64,000 nucleotides of DNA from Cryptosporidium bovis (lineage: Eukaryota > Apicomplexa > Conoidasida > Eucoccidiorida > Cryptosporidiidae), in NCBI GenBank assembly GCA_009768925.2, contig VHIT02000049.1, forward strand, positions 117,159 through 181,158, read 5' to 3'. The notes under the pieces are model-generated. The model ran no database searches, had not been told where the DNA came from, and worked only from the letters and a program-made list of their open reading frames with translations. Both the position numbers and the translations under genes were made by a program. Of the stretch, positions 40,201 through 55,200 are shown piece by piece (positions within the stretch are counted from its first letter, which is position 1; each line of letters starts with the position of its first letter).

Positions 40201-43200
40201 GTTTAAGTCTGTATCAACCAAACATCTGAGTAACTCCACTATTTCAAATCCAATAAAATGTGAATTTTTTATATTTATCATTTTATCAACAACAAATGCT
40301 ATATTAAGGTCATCTTTTTTTGAGGAATTTAGAACACCAAAAAGTTCATCCTTATCCTCAAATAATAAAAAGTCCTCAACTAGCATTTCTTTGTTAAGAC
40401 TTAACTTATTCGAATTAATTAACCAAGAATTTTTTGTTTTATTTGCACCTTCATCTATATGTCGAACCCAATTTAATGACCAATACTTCTCTATTTTGTC
40501 ATGCAAAAACTGTGACTCACCAGATTTTATGCTAGTTGAAATGTTTTTTACACCTCTGTATCTAATTCCCTTAAATTCAACTAACAAGCTATTGTTTTTT
40601 TCAGAATATATTTTAATATCTGCAAGAACCTCATTATTTTTCACAGATAAAACTTTACAGTGGACCCATGCATCAAAAATAACATTCCATGGAATATTAT
40701 TGGTGATTTCTGAAATTGAGAACGGAACCCAAATGAGGTTGTTTTCTTCATTCTTTATATTATTTATACAAATAAAGCATGAGTGTAAAGCACCGTCCAT
40801 TAATGTTGGATGTAAGATAAAGTTGTGATCAATTAACTTCAAAGACAGAACTGAATCACTTGAATCATTTACACGAATATTTTTACTTGGACTAATTCTA
40901 ATCTTTGTTACACATTCTGTTTCTGATTTCAATTTCCATGCTTTTCGAATTGTCTTAAATTTGTCTCCATAAGAAATTCCCATTTCATTTAACTTTCTAT
41001 AAATAATAGAAACATCTATTTCCTCTTTAACATTCTCCTTAATTTTACCAATCATTGAATTACTTTCTAGATAATCTTTTTCTACTATTTCAACAATTTT
41101 TCCGGTTACATGAGTATATTTGCTTGTTTTTTTCACTTCAGAAAAAACTTTAAATTCATTTGTTTTTGTATCTATATGAGAAATCAATTTGATTTTATCA
41201 TTTTTGTTTATTATCAGTGGTTGCTCAAATACAATATTACTTAAAATGATTCTCAATCTTCTTTTCGAAAAAGATATCTGATTATTATTGCAAACAAATA
41301 TGTGCCTGACTGCTGCAAAAATACTGTCTATATATGCAGCTGCTGGCCAAATGATTTTTTTATCAATGATATGATCAGCAAACAAATCATTCACTTCATC
41401 ATCAAATTTAAGAACAAACTGAACTGAGTTAGATGTTTTTTCATTTATTCTCCTAAATAATAATTTCTCTTTTTCATCATTAACTTTTTGATTTCCATCA
41501 ATAAATATTTTTTCTGATATTAAAGGATGTTTTGTATCAGTCCAACAGAAATTTTCGTGTCTCGAATAAGTTCTTTTTTTATTAAATAATTCAATATTTC
41601 TTTTTGATTCTTCTAAATTACACTCAATAATCACATGAGTATTTGTTCCACCGAAACCAAAAGAAGAAACGCCACCGAAAATGGAGTTAGAATCTTCATT
41701 AGAAATTATAGTTTCATTTTTATTTGGGAATACCACATTAAAATCTTTTGTTTCAATAAGTGGATTAAGGTTTGATAAATTTGGTATTGGTACTGCAATT
41801 CCATAATTCATTACAAGTAATAGTTTTAAGAGGCCTGCTAAGCCTGCAGCACCTTCTAGATGACCGATATTTGCTTTTATTGCTCCAATAAAAAGTGGGT
41901 GATATCTATTTGAAAAAATGGACGGAGCTGAATCGCCATATTCTCCATTAAAAACATATTTAAGTGCATTGAATTCAATAGGATCACCTAACTTCGTTCC
42001 AGTTCCGTGAGCTTCAACGTATTTAACTTGGGATGGATGAATATTTGCTTTTGTAATTGCTTGTTTTATAACACTTTGCTGAGAAGGTCCATTTGGGGCC
42101 GTTATTATCGCACTTCTCCCATCTTGATTTACGGATGTAGATTTCACAATACCGATAATGTTATTTTTATTTTTTCTTGCGTTCGGTAGACCTGTTAAAA
42201 GTAATGATATAGACCCTTCACCTCTTCCATATCCATTTGCTTCACTATCAAAAGTCCTACATATTCCGTCTTTAGAAAGCATATTTGCTCCACAGCATGC
42301 CATAAATGATTGAGGAGCAAGAAGAAGATTAACTCCACCTACAATTGCATATTCAATACCACAGTTATTCAACTTCACAACTGCAGAATCAAGTGCAACC
42401 AATGAAGATGAACAGGCGGAATCAATTGTAAATGAAGGACCTTGGAACCCAAAAATATATGATACTCTATTTGAAATAATTGAGGGTGAAATTCCCGTTC
42501 CTGTGAACGGTCCTGGTAGAATTGAAGCCATGTTTGTTATTATAGACCAGTCATTCGAAGAACATCCTATATACACTCCAGTAATTGATTTAGAAAGGGT
42601 ATCTATCTCTAGACCAGAATTTTGTATTGCTAGAAAACTAGTTTCTAATATTAAACGTTGTTGAGGATCAATGTAATTTAATTCACTCGGTGATATTTTA
42701 ACATTTTCAACATCGAATAATTCGACACCCTCGATAAAATTACCCATATTTGTATATATTCCTGAGGACTCACCGTTGGAATAGTATAAATCATTTTCCC
42801 ATCTGTTATATGGTATTTCACCCACACTATTCTCGGAGTTATAAAGTAAATCCCATAGTTCGCTTATTTCAGAAATCCTCTTTGGTAAACGACATGCCAT
42901 TCCAATTACAGCGATACCTAATTTTGTACTATCAATTTCAAACACAATTTCTGAAACTTTGTTGGAATCCAAAGATTTGAATGACTTTTCATTTATATAA
43001 TTTGCAAGGCCTCTAACTGTTGGATAGTCAAATAAAACTGTATTTGGTAGAGTGACTTCAAATTTACTACATATTGAATTTCTGAATTCAATGGCAGATA
43101 AAGAATCTGCTCCAATATTGTGCAATGAATCATCTATCTCAGGGTTTTCTAACAAATTGAAAATTTCACAACATATCTCATTAATTGTATCAATGATAAA

Positions 43201-46200
43201 TTCCATTCTTTTTTCTTCAGGTATTGTAAACAAAACAGAGTTTTTACTTATTTCAACTTGTTCTTTTAAGTTCGTAACCTCTTTAAGCAATGTATACCTT
43301 ACGGGAGTATTTTTAGTGAAGCTGTTCCAATTTGCTGGCTGAATTGAAATTATTGGGGGTATATCCAAATTCTGATCAAAAATTATAGATTTCAAAATAC
43401 TTAACCCAAAGTTGTTATTTATTAATGATAAGCCTATCTTATTTAGATGATTTATTAATTTATTATTTAGGAGTGCCATCCCTTGTTCTCCCCATGGTCC
43501 CCATTGTAAGCTTATACCAGAATATCCAATACTTCTTCTATATTCAATGATTGCATCTAATGTTGAATTAGCTCCAGAGTAAATTGTTTGACCAATATTC
43601 CCTGTAAGTGAACTAATTGAGGAAAATCCAATGAAATAGACACAATTTTTGTTTATCAATGAATTGTGTAGGTTAACTAGTCCACTTATTTTTCCTGAGT
43701 TTACTTTTTTTATTGAATCCTCAGTGTTATTTTGAATATTTGAATCAATAAGTACCCCTGCCATATGTATTATTCCAATACTTGAGTATTTCTCAGACAA
43801 CTTATTTATTGTATTTCTAACTTGAGCTTCTATTGAAACATCACATTTTTCAACGTATATTTTTACTTTGGTGTCTTCACTTAGTTCCATCCATTTTCTT
43901 GAATTCATTATTGATTTCTCTGGGTCTCTACTAATTAAAAACACGTTTTCAGCTTTCATTTCTTCAATCAACCATTGTGTGACAACTAACCCCAGTCCAC
44001 CTAAACCACCTGTTATAATATGGCATGTTTTCAAATTCTCTTTATTTATTACTTCGTTTCTTTTTATTTCATAATACGATAACCTTGGGGTGTATATATT
44101 ATTTCCACGTAGCACGAATTCAAATTCTCCGGAATTTTTTATTATTTCTTTATTAGAAATTATTTTCAGAATAATTTCTGATTGTTTCGTCGCAAGAAAT
44201 TCATTACTATCTTTTTTTTTGCAAAATAACGAATAATCGACGTCAATCGAGTAAATGTTTGCTTTGGAAACTAACTCTATCCTCGCAGACCTTGTAAAAC
44301 CCCATACCCAAGAAGTATATGGTTGAATGTTAGGATATTCGCTAATAAATATTGAATTACTCAATAAAAAGTAAATATCAAGGACTTTGTCATTTCTTCT
44401 CTTCTCTAATAAATCTTTTATTATTTTGTTACATAGAATTTCTATTTTCTCAGATAAGTCAAATATTGTATTGTCCAACATTTCATTTGAATTACAAAGA
44501 TTGTCAATACATATATTTAATACAATTCCTTCAATTTCAGAATTTAAATATATTTCAGTATCATTACTATATTTAACTACATCAAATATACCTTCATTAT
44601 TTAGCATTTCTAAAATGTAATTGTCATCTGTGATATTGAAGTCAACGTATAATAATTTATTCTTCTCCGGTTTCTCATCCAATAATATCAAATCATTCTT
44701 TTTCCATATAGTTTTCCATGTTTTACCTACTGAAATGGTATTATCCTTTATAATTTCACTTGCAGAAATTGAAACTACAAATTGTAATATTGGCTCACTC
44801 TTCTCAATTCCAAAATCGTCGATCAACCACATTTTTACGCTAATCTCGTTTTCAGATTCAAGCCTACATTCTAGCTCAATAGAATATCTAGAGTTACAGT
44901 TTAATTTTTCAAGATTGAATGACTCTGAAAATGATATTTTGCTCATTTTTTTAATTTTCAGATCTTTTGAGCCAATTCTTTCTTCTATTAATTTTGTTGA
45001 AGAATGTATCACCAAAATAAAAATACATGGATGAATTGACAGGCCAGACTCAAATCCAAATTCGTACTTCGGAACCTTAAACCTTATCCTATAGCAATAG
45101 TCATCATTCTTAACTGAATATATCAACTTATTTATTTTTTCTGGAATATTTGTATTTGTAAAAACGTCATTATTTTGAGAAAAGCTGGACCCATAAATGT
45201 AATTATCTTGTAATCTTCCTTTTTCCGAGTTATCGACAAGTAGTGAAGCAATTTTAAGTCCATTAGATGAACTAATTGAATGATAGTTATCTTTGGAACT
45301 CAGTTTTAAGTTGTATTTTTTTTCGCTATTAATGAGTAAATTTGTCAATTCAATAATACCTTCTTCCGACTCTATTATAAATTCAGTTATGTATTCATGT
45401 TTTTTTGTTACCACACTCATCAATGACTCCAGAATAAGAGAAATAACTATTAGCGAGCAATTGTTGAATTGAGTTTTACCATTGTTTTCTTCAGAGTATC
45501 TACTAAATAATGTTTTTGCAACATCAATATTGTATTCAGACGTCCCATTTTCCAATTTCAAGGGATGTTCGAAAGTTCTAAGTGGATATTTCTCACAAAC
45601 TGAAAAATTATCAGCCTTCTTAGAAATTTCAATGATCTCTTTAATAAAATCTAAGAAAGATTCTTTATTTTTAATGACCATTAATGTTTTATCCTCTAAT
45701 TTTTCTAGATATTTTTTATTTATATTTAATGGATTCAATATTATTGCTCTAGAATAGTTTATATTAATATCATCAATATTTGCAATAGAGTTAATCATTT
45801 CAGGTTCGCTATATATTCTAATACTTTCAAAGTTTTCACTAGTGACTTTATCTGGTTCAAGTTCATAAATTCTCAGTACAGCACTTTCTATCGTTTCCTT
45901 TCCAACAATTAAGTCTATAATCACCGAACCTATTCCTTTTGCAATAATTCCATCGGGATAAACATTTTCTGTAATCAATAAATAGTATAATGAGTAATAA
46001 AATGAAAATAGTGTTAAATTTATTTCACGAATATCAACAGAACTATGACTATTATTTATCACAAAGTTGTTCTCATTGATGTGTGAGATGCAAATTCCTG
46101 TCAATTCATTTATCAGATTTACGCAATATTCATAATAGAACTTAAATATTGGTTTGTTTGTGAGCAGACTCAAAATTTCTGTTGCTAGTAGTTTAATTTT

Positions 46201-49200
46201 ACTTATATTGAAATTGCAATACTCCTCAGAATAAATAACAAATAAGGTCCCAGAAATTACTAATGGCACTTTTTTGCTTACCTCTATTATTGCGTGTGAA
46301 TTAGTCCCACCAAAACCAAAAGATGAAACCCCACCGATATAAGATTGGCCCAAAGAAGTTGAAAGTGGAGTCTCGCTCTTTGGAAATACAATGTTTGTGT
46401 CACATACATCAATATGCTTATTTAATTCATTAAAATGAAGATTTGATGGTGAAACTCCATTCCTAAGTGATAGTAATAATTTTATTAATCCGGCAATTCC
46501 TGCCGTCGCTTCTAAGTGACCAATATTTGTTTTAAGTGCACCAATAACCACTTTATTTTGTGAGTATTTATAAATTGCTCTAATTGATTCAAATTCTATT
46601 GGGTCACCAAGCTGTGTTCCGGTTCCGTGTGACTCAATCATTGAAATATCTTCAATTTTAACTCTTGACTTCTCTAGTGCACTTTTTATAACTGAAATTT
46701 GTGACAAACTACTTGGAGAGGTGAGAGAAGCTGTTTTACCATCTTGATTTACTGCTGTTCCTTTTATTATCCCAAGTACTTTCTTATTATTAGGGTCAAG
46801 TTTATTCAACCTCCTTATAATTATGGTTGCAATTCCTTCTCCTCTACCAAATCCATTGGCAGATTTGTCAAAACTTTTGCATATTCCATCTGGACTTAAC
46901 ATGTTCGCCTTACTAAATACAAAAAATAAATTATGAGTTGTAATCAGTTGAGTTCCAGAAACAATGCCCATATCACACATTCCCATTGAAATGTAATTAC
47001 ATGCCGAATCTAATGCAACTAAAGATGATGAACATGCGGTATCAATTGTTATTGATGGTCCTTTAAGACCATAAATAAAGGATAACCTATTTGATGCAAT
47101 TGATCCCGCAGTCCCAGTTCCTAAAAATACTGAATTACCTTTCTTATTATTAAGCAAATGCAAGGACCAGTCAATATTACAAAACCCAACAAAAACACCG
47201 GTGTTTGTGTTTTTTATTGATTCTGCAGAGTAGCCACTTATTTCTAGTGCATCTGAAACTGATTCTAATAGGTGTCTCTGTTGTGGATCCATTATACGTG
47301 CTTCCGCAACAGAAATTCCGAACTTACTATTATTGAATAATTCCGAACCCAAAACTATTGACATGTTTTTTGTTATGCTTTCTGTCATCTTATCGCTGTC
47401 CCATCTTGAATATGGGATAGTATTAACACCACATCTACCTAAGATTAATGATTTCCATAGAGAAGAAAGCGAATTCACTCCATTTGGTAGTTTACAGCTT
47501 GCCCCAACTATTGCGTATTCTTCTCTTGGGGCTACATTGAACTTAAAATCATTAACTTGTAAGTTACGAATATCGTGTCCATTTTGAATATTTAACTCAA
47601 TAAAATAATTCGCAAGTTCATTAATTGTCGGGTAATCAAAAAGATTGGAAATCGATATTTCAAATCCTAATTCTTTCGACAAGCTGTTTCTTATTTCTGT
47701 GATTCCAAGTGAAGTAATACCAAGATCTCGAATTGGAGTTTTAAAAAGAATATCATCCGTGATAGAACTTCTAATATCTTCATTAATAAAACCAAAGACA
47801 ATACTTTTTATCTTTCTAGTGAGTTTTTTAAAATGTCCTTCACTCTCGTTTATTTCTCCTTTGAAAAGAATTTGTTCATAAAAATCAAGTTCCCTATTAA
47901 TCGAACATACTGAATAGCTTTCTAAAAACAACAATTCATTAAAATATTTTGTCTTTATTTCAAAGCTTGATACTTGACCATTATGTCTTCTATTTTCAAG
48001 GATACTAATATAGTCACCACAATTTTCATTTGCACTGAAGACAATGACAAAGTTTTTTAGTTGAAGGAATGTGGCAATTTCATGTATTATCCATGCTTCT
48101 TCTGTTGAACAACTATTATTTTCAATAATCACGACATTTAACTTTATTTTTGAAATGTATTCTAATATAAATTTGATCAAGTTTCTTTCAATCATTAAAG
48201 TCCTCTCTCCTCCATTTGTCAGTATTTTCGCTCCATTAACGATGGAAATGATATTATGATCCTCCAATGAGTTTATTGTAAATACAACTTCTCCAAAATG
48301 AATACTATCTTTTAGCGCAAGTAATCTATCCCAGCTAATTTTTTGAATAATAAAAGGAGTAATGTATGTGTGAATTTCACAACTATCATTAGTAATTTCT
48401 AAATATTTTTGTTTGTCAGATAATATATCAATTACGGAAAGTTCATAGTAAATAATGTCCGTTCTCACATTTTTAAACTCGTTTGGATAAATATGTTCGA
48501 TAAATATTAAATTTCCTCCATATTTGAGGCTATTTAATATTGAAGATTCGCCGCTGCCATCACTAATAATTGTTCCAATAACTAAATCATTATTTTTCAA
48601 AAACCTTTCCATTATTTCATTATAGCTCTTTTCATCGTCAATTTTTAAAACATTTTTTACACCAATAGTAAGTAAATACCTTTCAACAGTATCTTCTCTT
48701 GTGAAAACGATCATTCTTGCTTTTATTTCGAGCAAATAATATACTATTCCAAGAAAAAAGCTGTTTAATTTTAGATTGATGATAATATAATCATTAAGTG
48801 GCAATGCAGATAATATATTAAGAATGCTTTTTAAGATGGGTTTGACTATTGTGAGTAAAGATGCCTCTTCGTATGAAATATCAGGAGGCTTATTAGTCAA
48901 TGAACATTTATTGGTCATAATCAAAGCTCTTGATATATTGTTTGATATACCACAAACACTATCACCAGTAGTTAAGTTACTTCTTTCATCTAACACAGTG
49001 ACTACTTTTCCAGAGAAACCAAATAATATCCCATTTTTTGTATTAATTGGGTAGATAGAATGAGGTAAAATTTCTATCTGATTATATTCGACTTTTCCTT
49101 GACTTCCCGAATAATTGAATAATTCTTCAGTAAACGAACAATAATTTCCACACAATAAAGGATATAAAGTGGATAAACGCTCTAAATTAATATTAAAGTA

Positions 49201-52200
49201 GTTGATTGAAATAAATACTTTCCAATTATCTCTTATACCATACAACTTGTCATTACAAAATTCTTGTGAATACTTAAACAGAAATAAGGTTGAATGTTGA
49301 TAATTAATACTGTTCTTATTTAAAAATAAAACAATTTCTATTTTCTTATTATTTAAGAATCTGAAATCATTTATGAAGGATCTTATGTTATTTATTTTAT
49401 ATTTGTAATTATCAACAATTTCATTTGTTTTGTTGAATATCTGTTCTTCAATATTATTTGAAAGATCAACAATAAACTTTTCCATAATTATATTGTTGTC
49501 TTGATATCTAAAATTAATAGTTAAATTATTTATTGTTGAATCAAAATATTTTAATGAGTCACTATTTAATTCATTATTTACTGTGATATATTTAATGGTA
49601 CAATCTGAAATTAGCTTAACACCAGGGACAGAAAACCCAAGGTATATTTCTTTGTTGTTTAGATATTTTGTTTCAACGGACCATACCGACAAATTATATT
49701 TGTTATTAATCTTTTCTGTCTTGGACAAAATCAAGAAATATTTATGTTCTGTTGTTATACCATAATAATTCATTTCTGACATTTCAACTCCAGTTCCAGT
49801 ATTAATTTCAAATTCATTTGCAAATGAAATAAACTTTCTTGAGATATTCTCAGCTGTTGGAACTATTTCCTCAATTATAATCGAATAACTACTCTTTTCA
49901 ATTTTTTCATCCGAAACTTTTACAAATACGTTATCTAATCTGAAATCACTTCTATTAATAATCATATTATTTTTCCAATGGTAAGGCTTTCTCCTAAAAT
50001 TCTTGAATTGATTATCATATATATACTTAAATATATCAAAATTGTTCTTTTCAACACCAATTATTGCATGTGAATTCGTACCTCCAAAACCAAAAGAAGA
50101 GACTCCACCATAAAGAACATCATGATCACAATTTATTTGAACATTTTTTCTTGGGAACTGGATTTCACTTTTTTCATAGTTTATTTCTGGGTTTAGTTTG
50201 TTCAAATTGTTATTACCAATAACCATGGATTTGTGCAAGCTTAATAAAAGTTTAATTAAACCAATAATACCCGAAGCTGCAAATGGGTGTCCGAAACTAG
50301 ACTTTCCACTGCTTACAAACAGGGGATTATTTCGATTAACAGAACAATATGAATCGTATAAAGCAGATGCCTCTATTGAGTCTCCAATCAATGTGCCAGT
50401 ACCGTGTGCTTCAATAATTGAAACTAAAGATGGACAAATATTATCTTGGCTTGACAGTGCATTTATTATACATCTTTCCTGAGAGATTTTGCTTGGTGCT
50501 GTGAGAGATACTGATCTTCCGTCTTGATTTACAGCAGAACCGGAAACATAACCAAGAACCCTTTTATTTTGTTTTAAACATTCACCTTGTGGAAGTATAA
50601 CAATTGCTGCAACACCCTCTCCAATACCAAAACCATCTGCAGATGAATCAAATGACTTACATCTTCCATCCTTTGAAAGCATCATTGACTTTGAAAAAAC
50701 AACGAAAGTCGTTTTATCTAATATGATTTGTGTTCCTCCAATTATTGCGCCTGAGCATTCACCCTTTCTGATGTTCTGTATTGCAATATTTAAAGATACA
50801 AGTGAAGAGGAACATGCAGTATCTATAGTTAAAGATGGACCAGTAAGGCCGAACAAATAAGAAATCCTGTTTGAAATAATTGACGAAGACTGCCCTGTAC
50901 CAGTATATGCATTTATCAAATTTAGATCTGATAGTTTGTATACCCAGTCACTTGAACTACTGCCAATGAAAACGCCTAAATTTAAATTGGTTTGGCAATT
51001 TTTATTTACAAAACCTGCAACATGGAGTGCATTGTAACAAACCTCAATCATTAATCTTTGCTGAGGGTCCATTTGAAAAATCTCGTACTCATTTATTTTA
51101 AATAGTGAACTATCAAACAAATGTATATTTTCTATAAATGCCCCTTTGTTACAATAACTCTTTCCTGGCAAAATCCCATTTTCATCTAATGAATCACCCC
51201 AACTAAATCTATGCCAAGGTGATTCAATAATAAAGTCACTATTCGTCTCAAGAAGATTCCAGAATATTCCAACAGAGTTGTTTGACATTGGAAAATTACC
51301 ACCCAACCCAACTATGCACATTCTTTGTGATTCATTAAATTTAGTAATGTTAGTTATATTATTAAACCCTAAATTTTTGAAATATTTTTCCAACTTAAAT
51401 ATATAACCTTCTTTCTCACTATTTTCTTTATCATAGAATCCAATATCAATATCAGTATTTTCTATCGATGAAAATGTTTCATATAAATAATCTACAATCG
51501 AATTTACCGAACTGTAGTCAAATATCGTTGTTTTGGGTATTTCAACATCCAATTCAAGTGATATTTTATTTACCACTTCAATTCCACTTAAAGAAGTTAT
51601 CCCAATATCAAAAAGAGAATCATTTAGTGAATAATCTACTTTTCTAGGGAGTAATGAATCTATAGAATTAATAACAATTTTTTGAAGCCATTCTCTTCTC
51701 TTATCAGAGTTTATTTCACTTAAAACAGTTCGTTTGTTACTTCTTTTTGCTTTAACTTGAGTTAAGTGGTTTTTTATTTTGCTAATAAAGTTATTAACAG
51801 ATTGATCATTTTCTTTTTCATACTCTGTTTTCAATGTACTTTCGTCAATACACATATTCATCATCGAACCATTCCATTTTCCGTCGACTAAGTCACTAAA
51901 CAATTTGTACGTAGCCAACTTATCCTTTATGTGAGCACTAAAAACGAGACAACCATCTTTTATCCATGGAAAAAAGTTGTCTTCGATGAAGGATAATGTC
52001 AATGATGGTAAGTCCAACATTTCCCTCCTTAATGATATTTTCTCAAATATTATCTTGGAGTAACCATTGTCTTTGTTTTTAATTATACTTACTGAAAATA
52101 AAATTACAATGAAAAATCTTGGGTTAATGCCTAGGTAAGACATTATTTCGTTCATATTCCAAACTAGCTTCTTGGATGAGGTTTTTATTGGTTCATCTAA

Positions 52201-55200
52201 ATGAATATAACCTTCTATTTGCACATTTTTATGCTCAACTAAAATTCTGTCAACACAATTTAGCAGGGATACCTTGTCTTGTGAATAATAATCATATATT
52301 TTAATATTTTTTTCTATTTCAAAAAGTTTCTTCGGAATTTCATGGTCGCCGACATAACGAATTAAAACCAAGTTGCTGAATCCTATTGAAACTAAACAAT
52401 TAATAATAGGAATTATTCTTAAATCAAATTTTCCTGTCAATATTACAATGCTAGATTTATTATAAATCATTTTTCCACTTTCTTTATTGACATTTGGAGT
52501 TATAAATTCAATATTAAGTTCATTATTATGGTTACCTTTAAAATATTGTTCATTTAATATGTTCTTATACTCTTTGTTTTGTTCACAAGAATAAATTTTA
52601 TATCTAGGAATGTTAAATTCTCCACTAATTATTTTACTCTCGCAGTTACCTATTTCAATTATACAGTCAGGAATTAGTGATTCACGGAGTGAAATCTTAC
52701 AACCAAGTGATAAAACCAAATTAGAGACATTCTTTTTAATATTTCCAATAACGAAGATTTCAGTTTGTTTACTCGGTAATTTCATTTTAAAAATATTTGC
52801 TGCCATACTGAAACATAAATTCCCTGCAATATCTTGGTTCTTAACCTGACCTATCTGAATGACTATTTTATTATATATCTTCAACGGAATGTTTTCAATG
52901 GCGTATTGAATTGCTGGTAAATAGATTATATCATTCAAACCCAAATAAAAACTTGTTTTATGAATGTCGATAATGAACAACTTTTCAATTTCTACTATAA
53001 TTACATCTCCAGTAAATAATTTATCACCCTTATTAATATTCAAATTTGGTATAAAAGCATATAAACCTAAAATATCTGATTTTTTATCTGAGTGAATTAT
53101 TTTGCCACAATAAGATGAGTATTGATTAAATATATGTTCAATAACCACACAAACATTATTATTAGTTAAGTTAACACCACTTTCATAATTTCTCAAATCA
53201 AAGACATTGTAATTATCCATTTTATCGATAATTAAATCGCTGTAGTAGAGTTTCCCGTTTCTAAGACAGCACTCGTTATCCTTTTGATTATTTAAAATAA
53301 AGTCAATATGGTTAATATCATCCAAGTCTGTTAGATAAATGTATTTCTCACCTTTTCCTATTAATCCTTTTAAATAATCCCAAATAAAACGAGTTTTTAT
53401 ATTTACGGTTTTATTTTCAAAATTAATTGCGTCGGAAGTAAATATCCACCATGTGATAAAATTAGAATTCTTTGCCTTCATTTCTAAAGAAATAATTTCT
53501 TCGATTAAATTAATCTCGTTTGTTTCTATTTTTTTATCTATATTATTTGCTGGGAAATGATTTATTATTAATATTTTCAAATTAGACAGGCTAAACAAAT
53601 ATTTCTTTAACTCTGATATACCTGATACTAAATAAACCTCTGGATAGATGTTAATTAAAACATTATATACTTCTGGAGCAAAATAGACCAATATTTTGTC
53701 ATATCCATCATTTTTCTCATGATTTACACTAAGCTCCCAACTTTCTCGAAGTATAATATTATTTTCACAAATACTTTGCTGTGATGAAATACTTTCTATA
53801 TCTTTGAATTTACTTAAACACATATTTTTTATCTCAACTACTGAATTCTTTAGGTCATTACAGCTATAAAATAGTACATTCGCGGAAATACAGTCTTTCT
53901 TATTATTGCTTCCAACTACTATATACATTAGTATTTGATCCGTGTAATTAAACTCTGAAATACTAATAGAATCGATTTCAGTTGGTATATACATTGAATC
54001 ATGATCTATAATTTTATTAAAATTCGCTGTTAACACAATTGAATGAATACAAGACTCAATGATTTTTGGATGAATTTTCATATATCTATCAATTGAATAA
54101 AACAGACCCATATTGTTACCTGAGGGTTCAATATCAATGGGAAAAGCTGAAACATTTAAATTTAAAATTGTCAAAGAATTATTTCCGAATAATTTTATTT
54201 TTTTTATTGATTTATAAGAATCATCAAGATTATACTTCCTTAATTTAAGCTTGTCATAAATCTCATTTTCAAGTAAAAAGAAAATATCATCTTCATTTGA
54301 TTCCCAATTTGAAATTATCGGATTAGTATTTTCTGGCTCAATTATTTCATCAAAATTGATATTTGCAGTGATATGAATTTTTTCATTTTTTTTAATCATT
54401 TGCTTACTTTCGCTTTTATATGATGATATTTTAATTCTTTTATGTATATCAATTGTCGTTTTCAACATGTTTCTTTCTACATCAGTGTATCCTGAAAATT
54501 CCCATGGGGAAAATATTTTAATTTCACTCAGATTTAATTTATTATTTTCATATTTAATCGCCTTCTTATCTTTTGAGGTCATTTTTAATTGATATTTTAT
54601 ATCGTTCAATGCAGCAAATATAACCTCAAATAGTGCCATTTCAGGCATAATACTCAAACCGTTTCTTGAATAACCCCCAAAAAAGTTAATTATATTATCT
54701 GTTTGAGGTGTTAAATAGGAAAACTCCTTCTTTTCACTATTAGTTTCCTCTAAGAGTGGTGAAACAACTCTCCTTAGTAAGAATGGATGCATCATTTCAC
54801 TCCATGGGAAATGTAAGTCGCTTTTCAGGAGTTCTAATGAATTTTTTGTCGCAAAAGAATATCTATCGCCAAAAATTTGTCTTTTTAACTTAAAAATAAC
54901 TTCATCAACATTTATTTTTTCATTTTTATCCATTAGATACATGAAATTAGCATTCTTAATGATCGATCTTGAAGATGATTTTACCAATGGTACAAGTAAT
55001 GGAGTTGGCCCAACTTCTATTATACTTGCTATTTTAAAATCATTTTCTATAAGATATTTTTCTAAATTTATGATCATTGGATGAAATTTGACGGTTTTTA
55101 TCAACTGTTCAGACCAATATTCAATATTTGAGAGCTCGTTACTCACTTTTGACCCTAAAATAGATGAAAAAATCACAATATTATCATTTTGTTTATTAAA

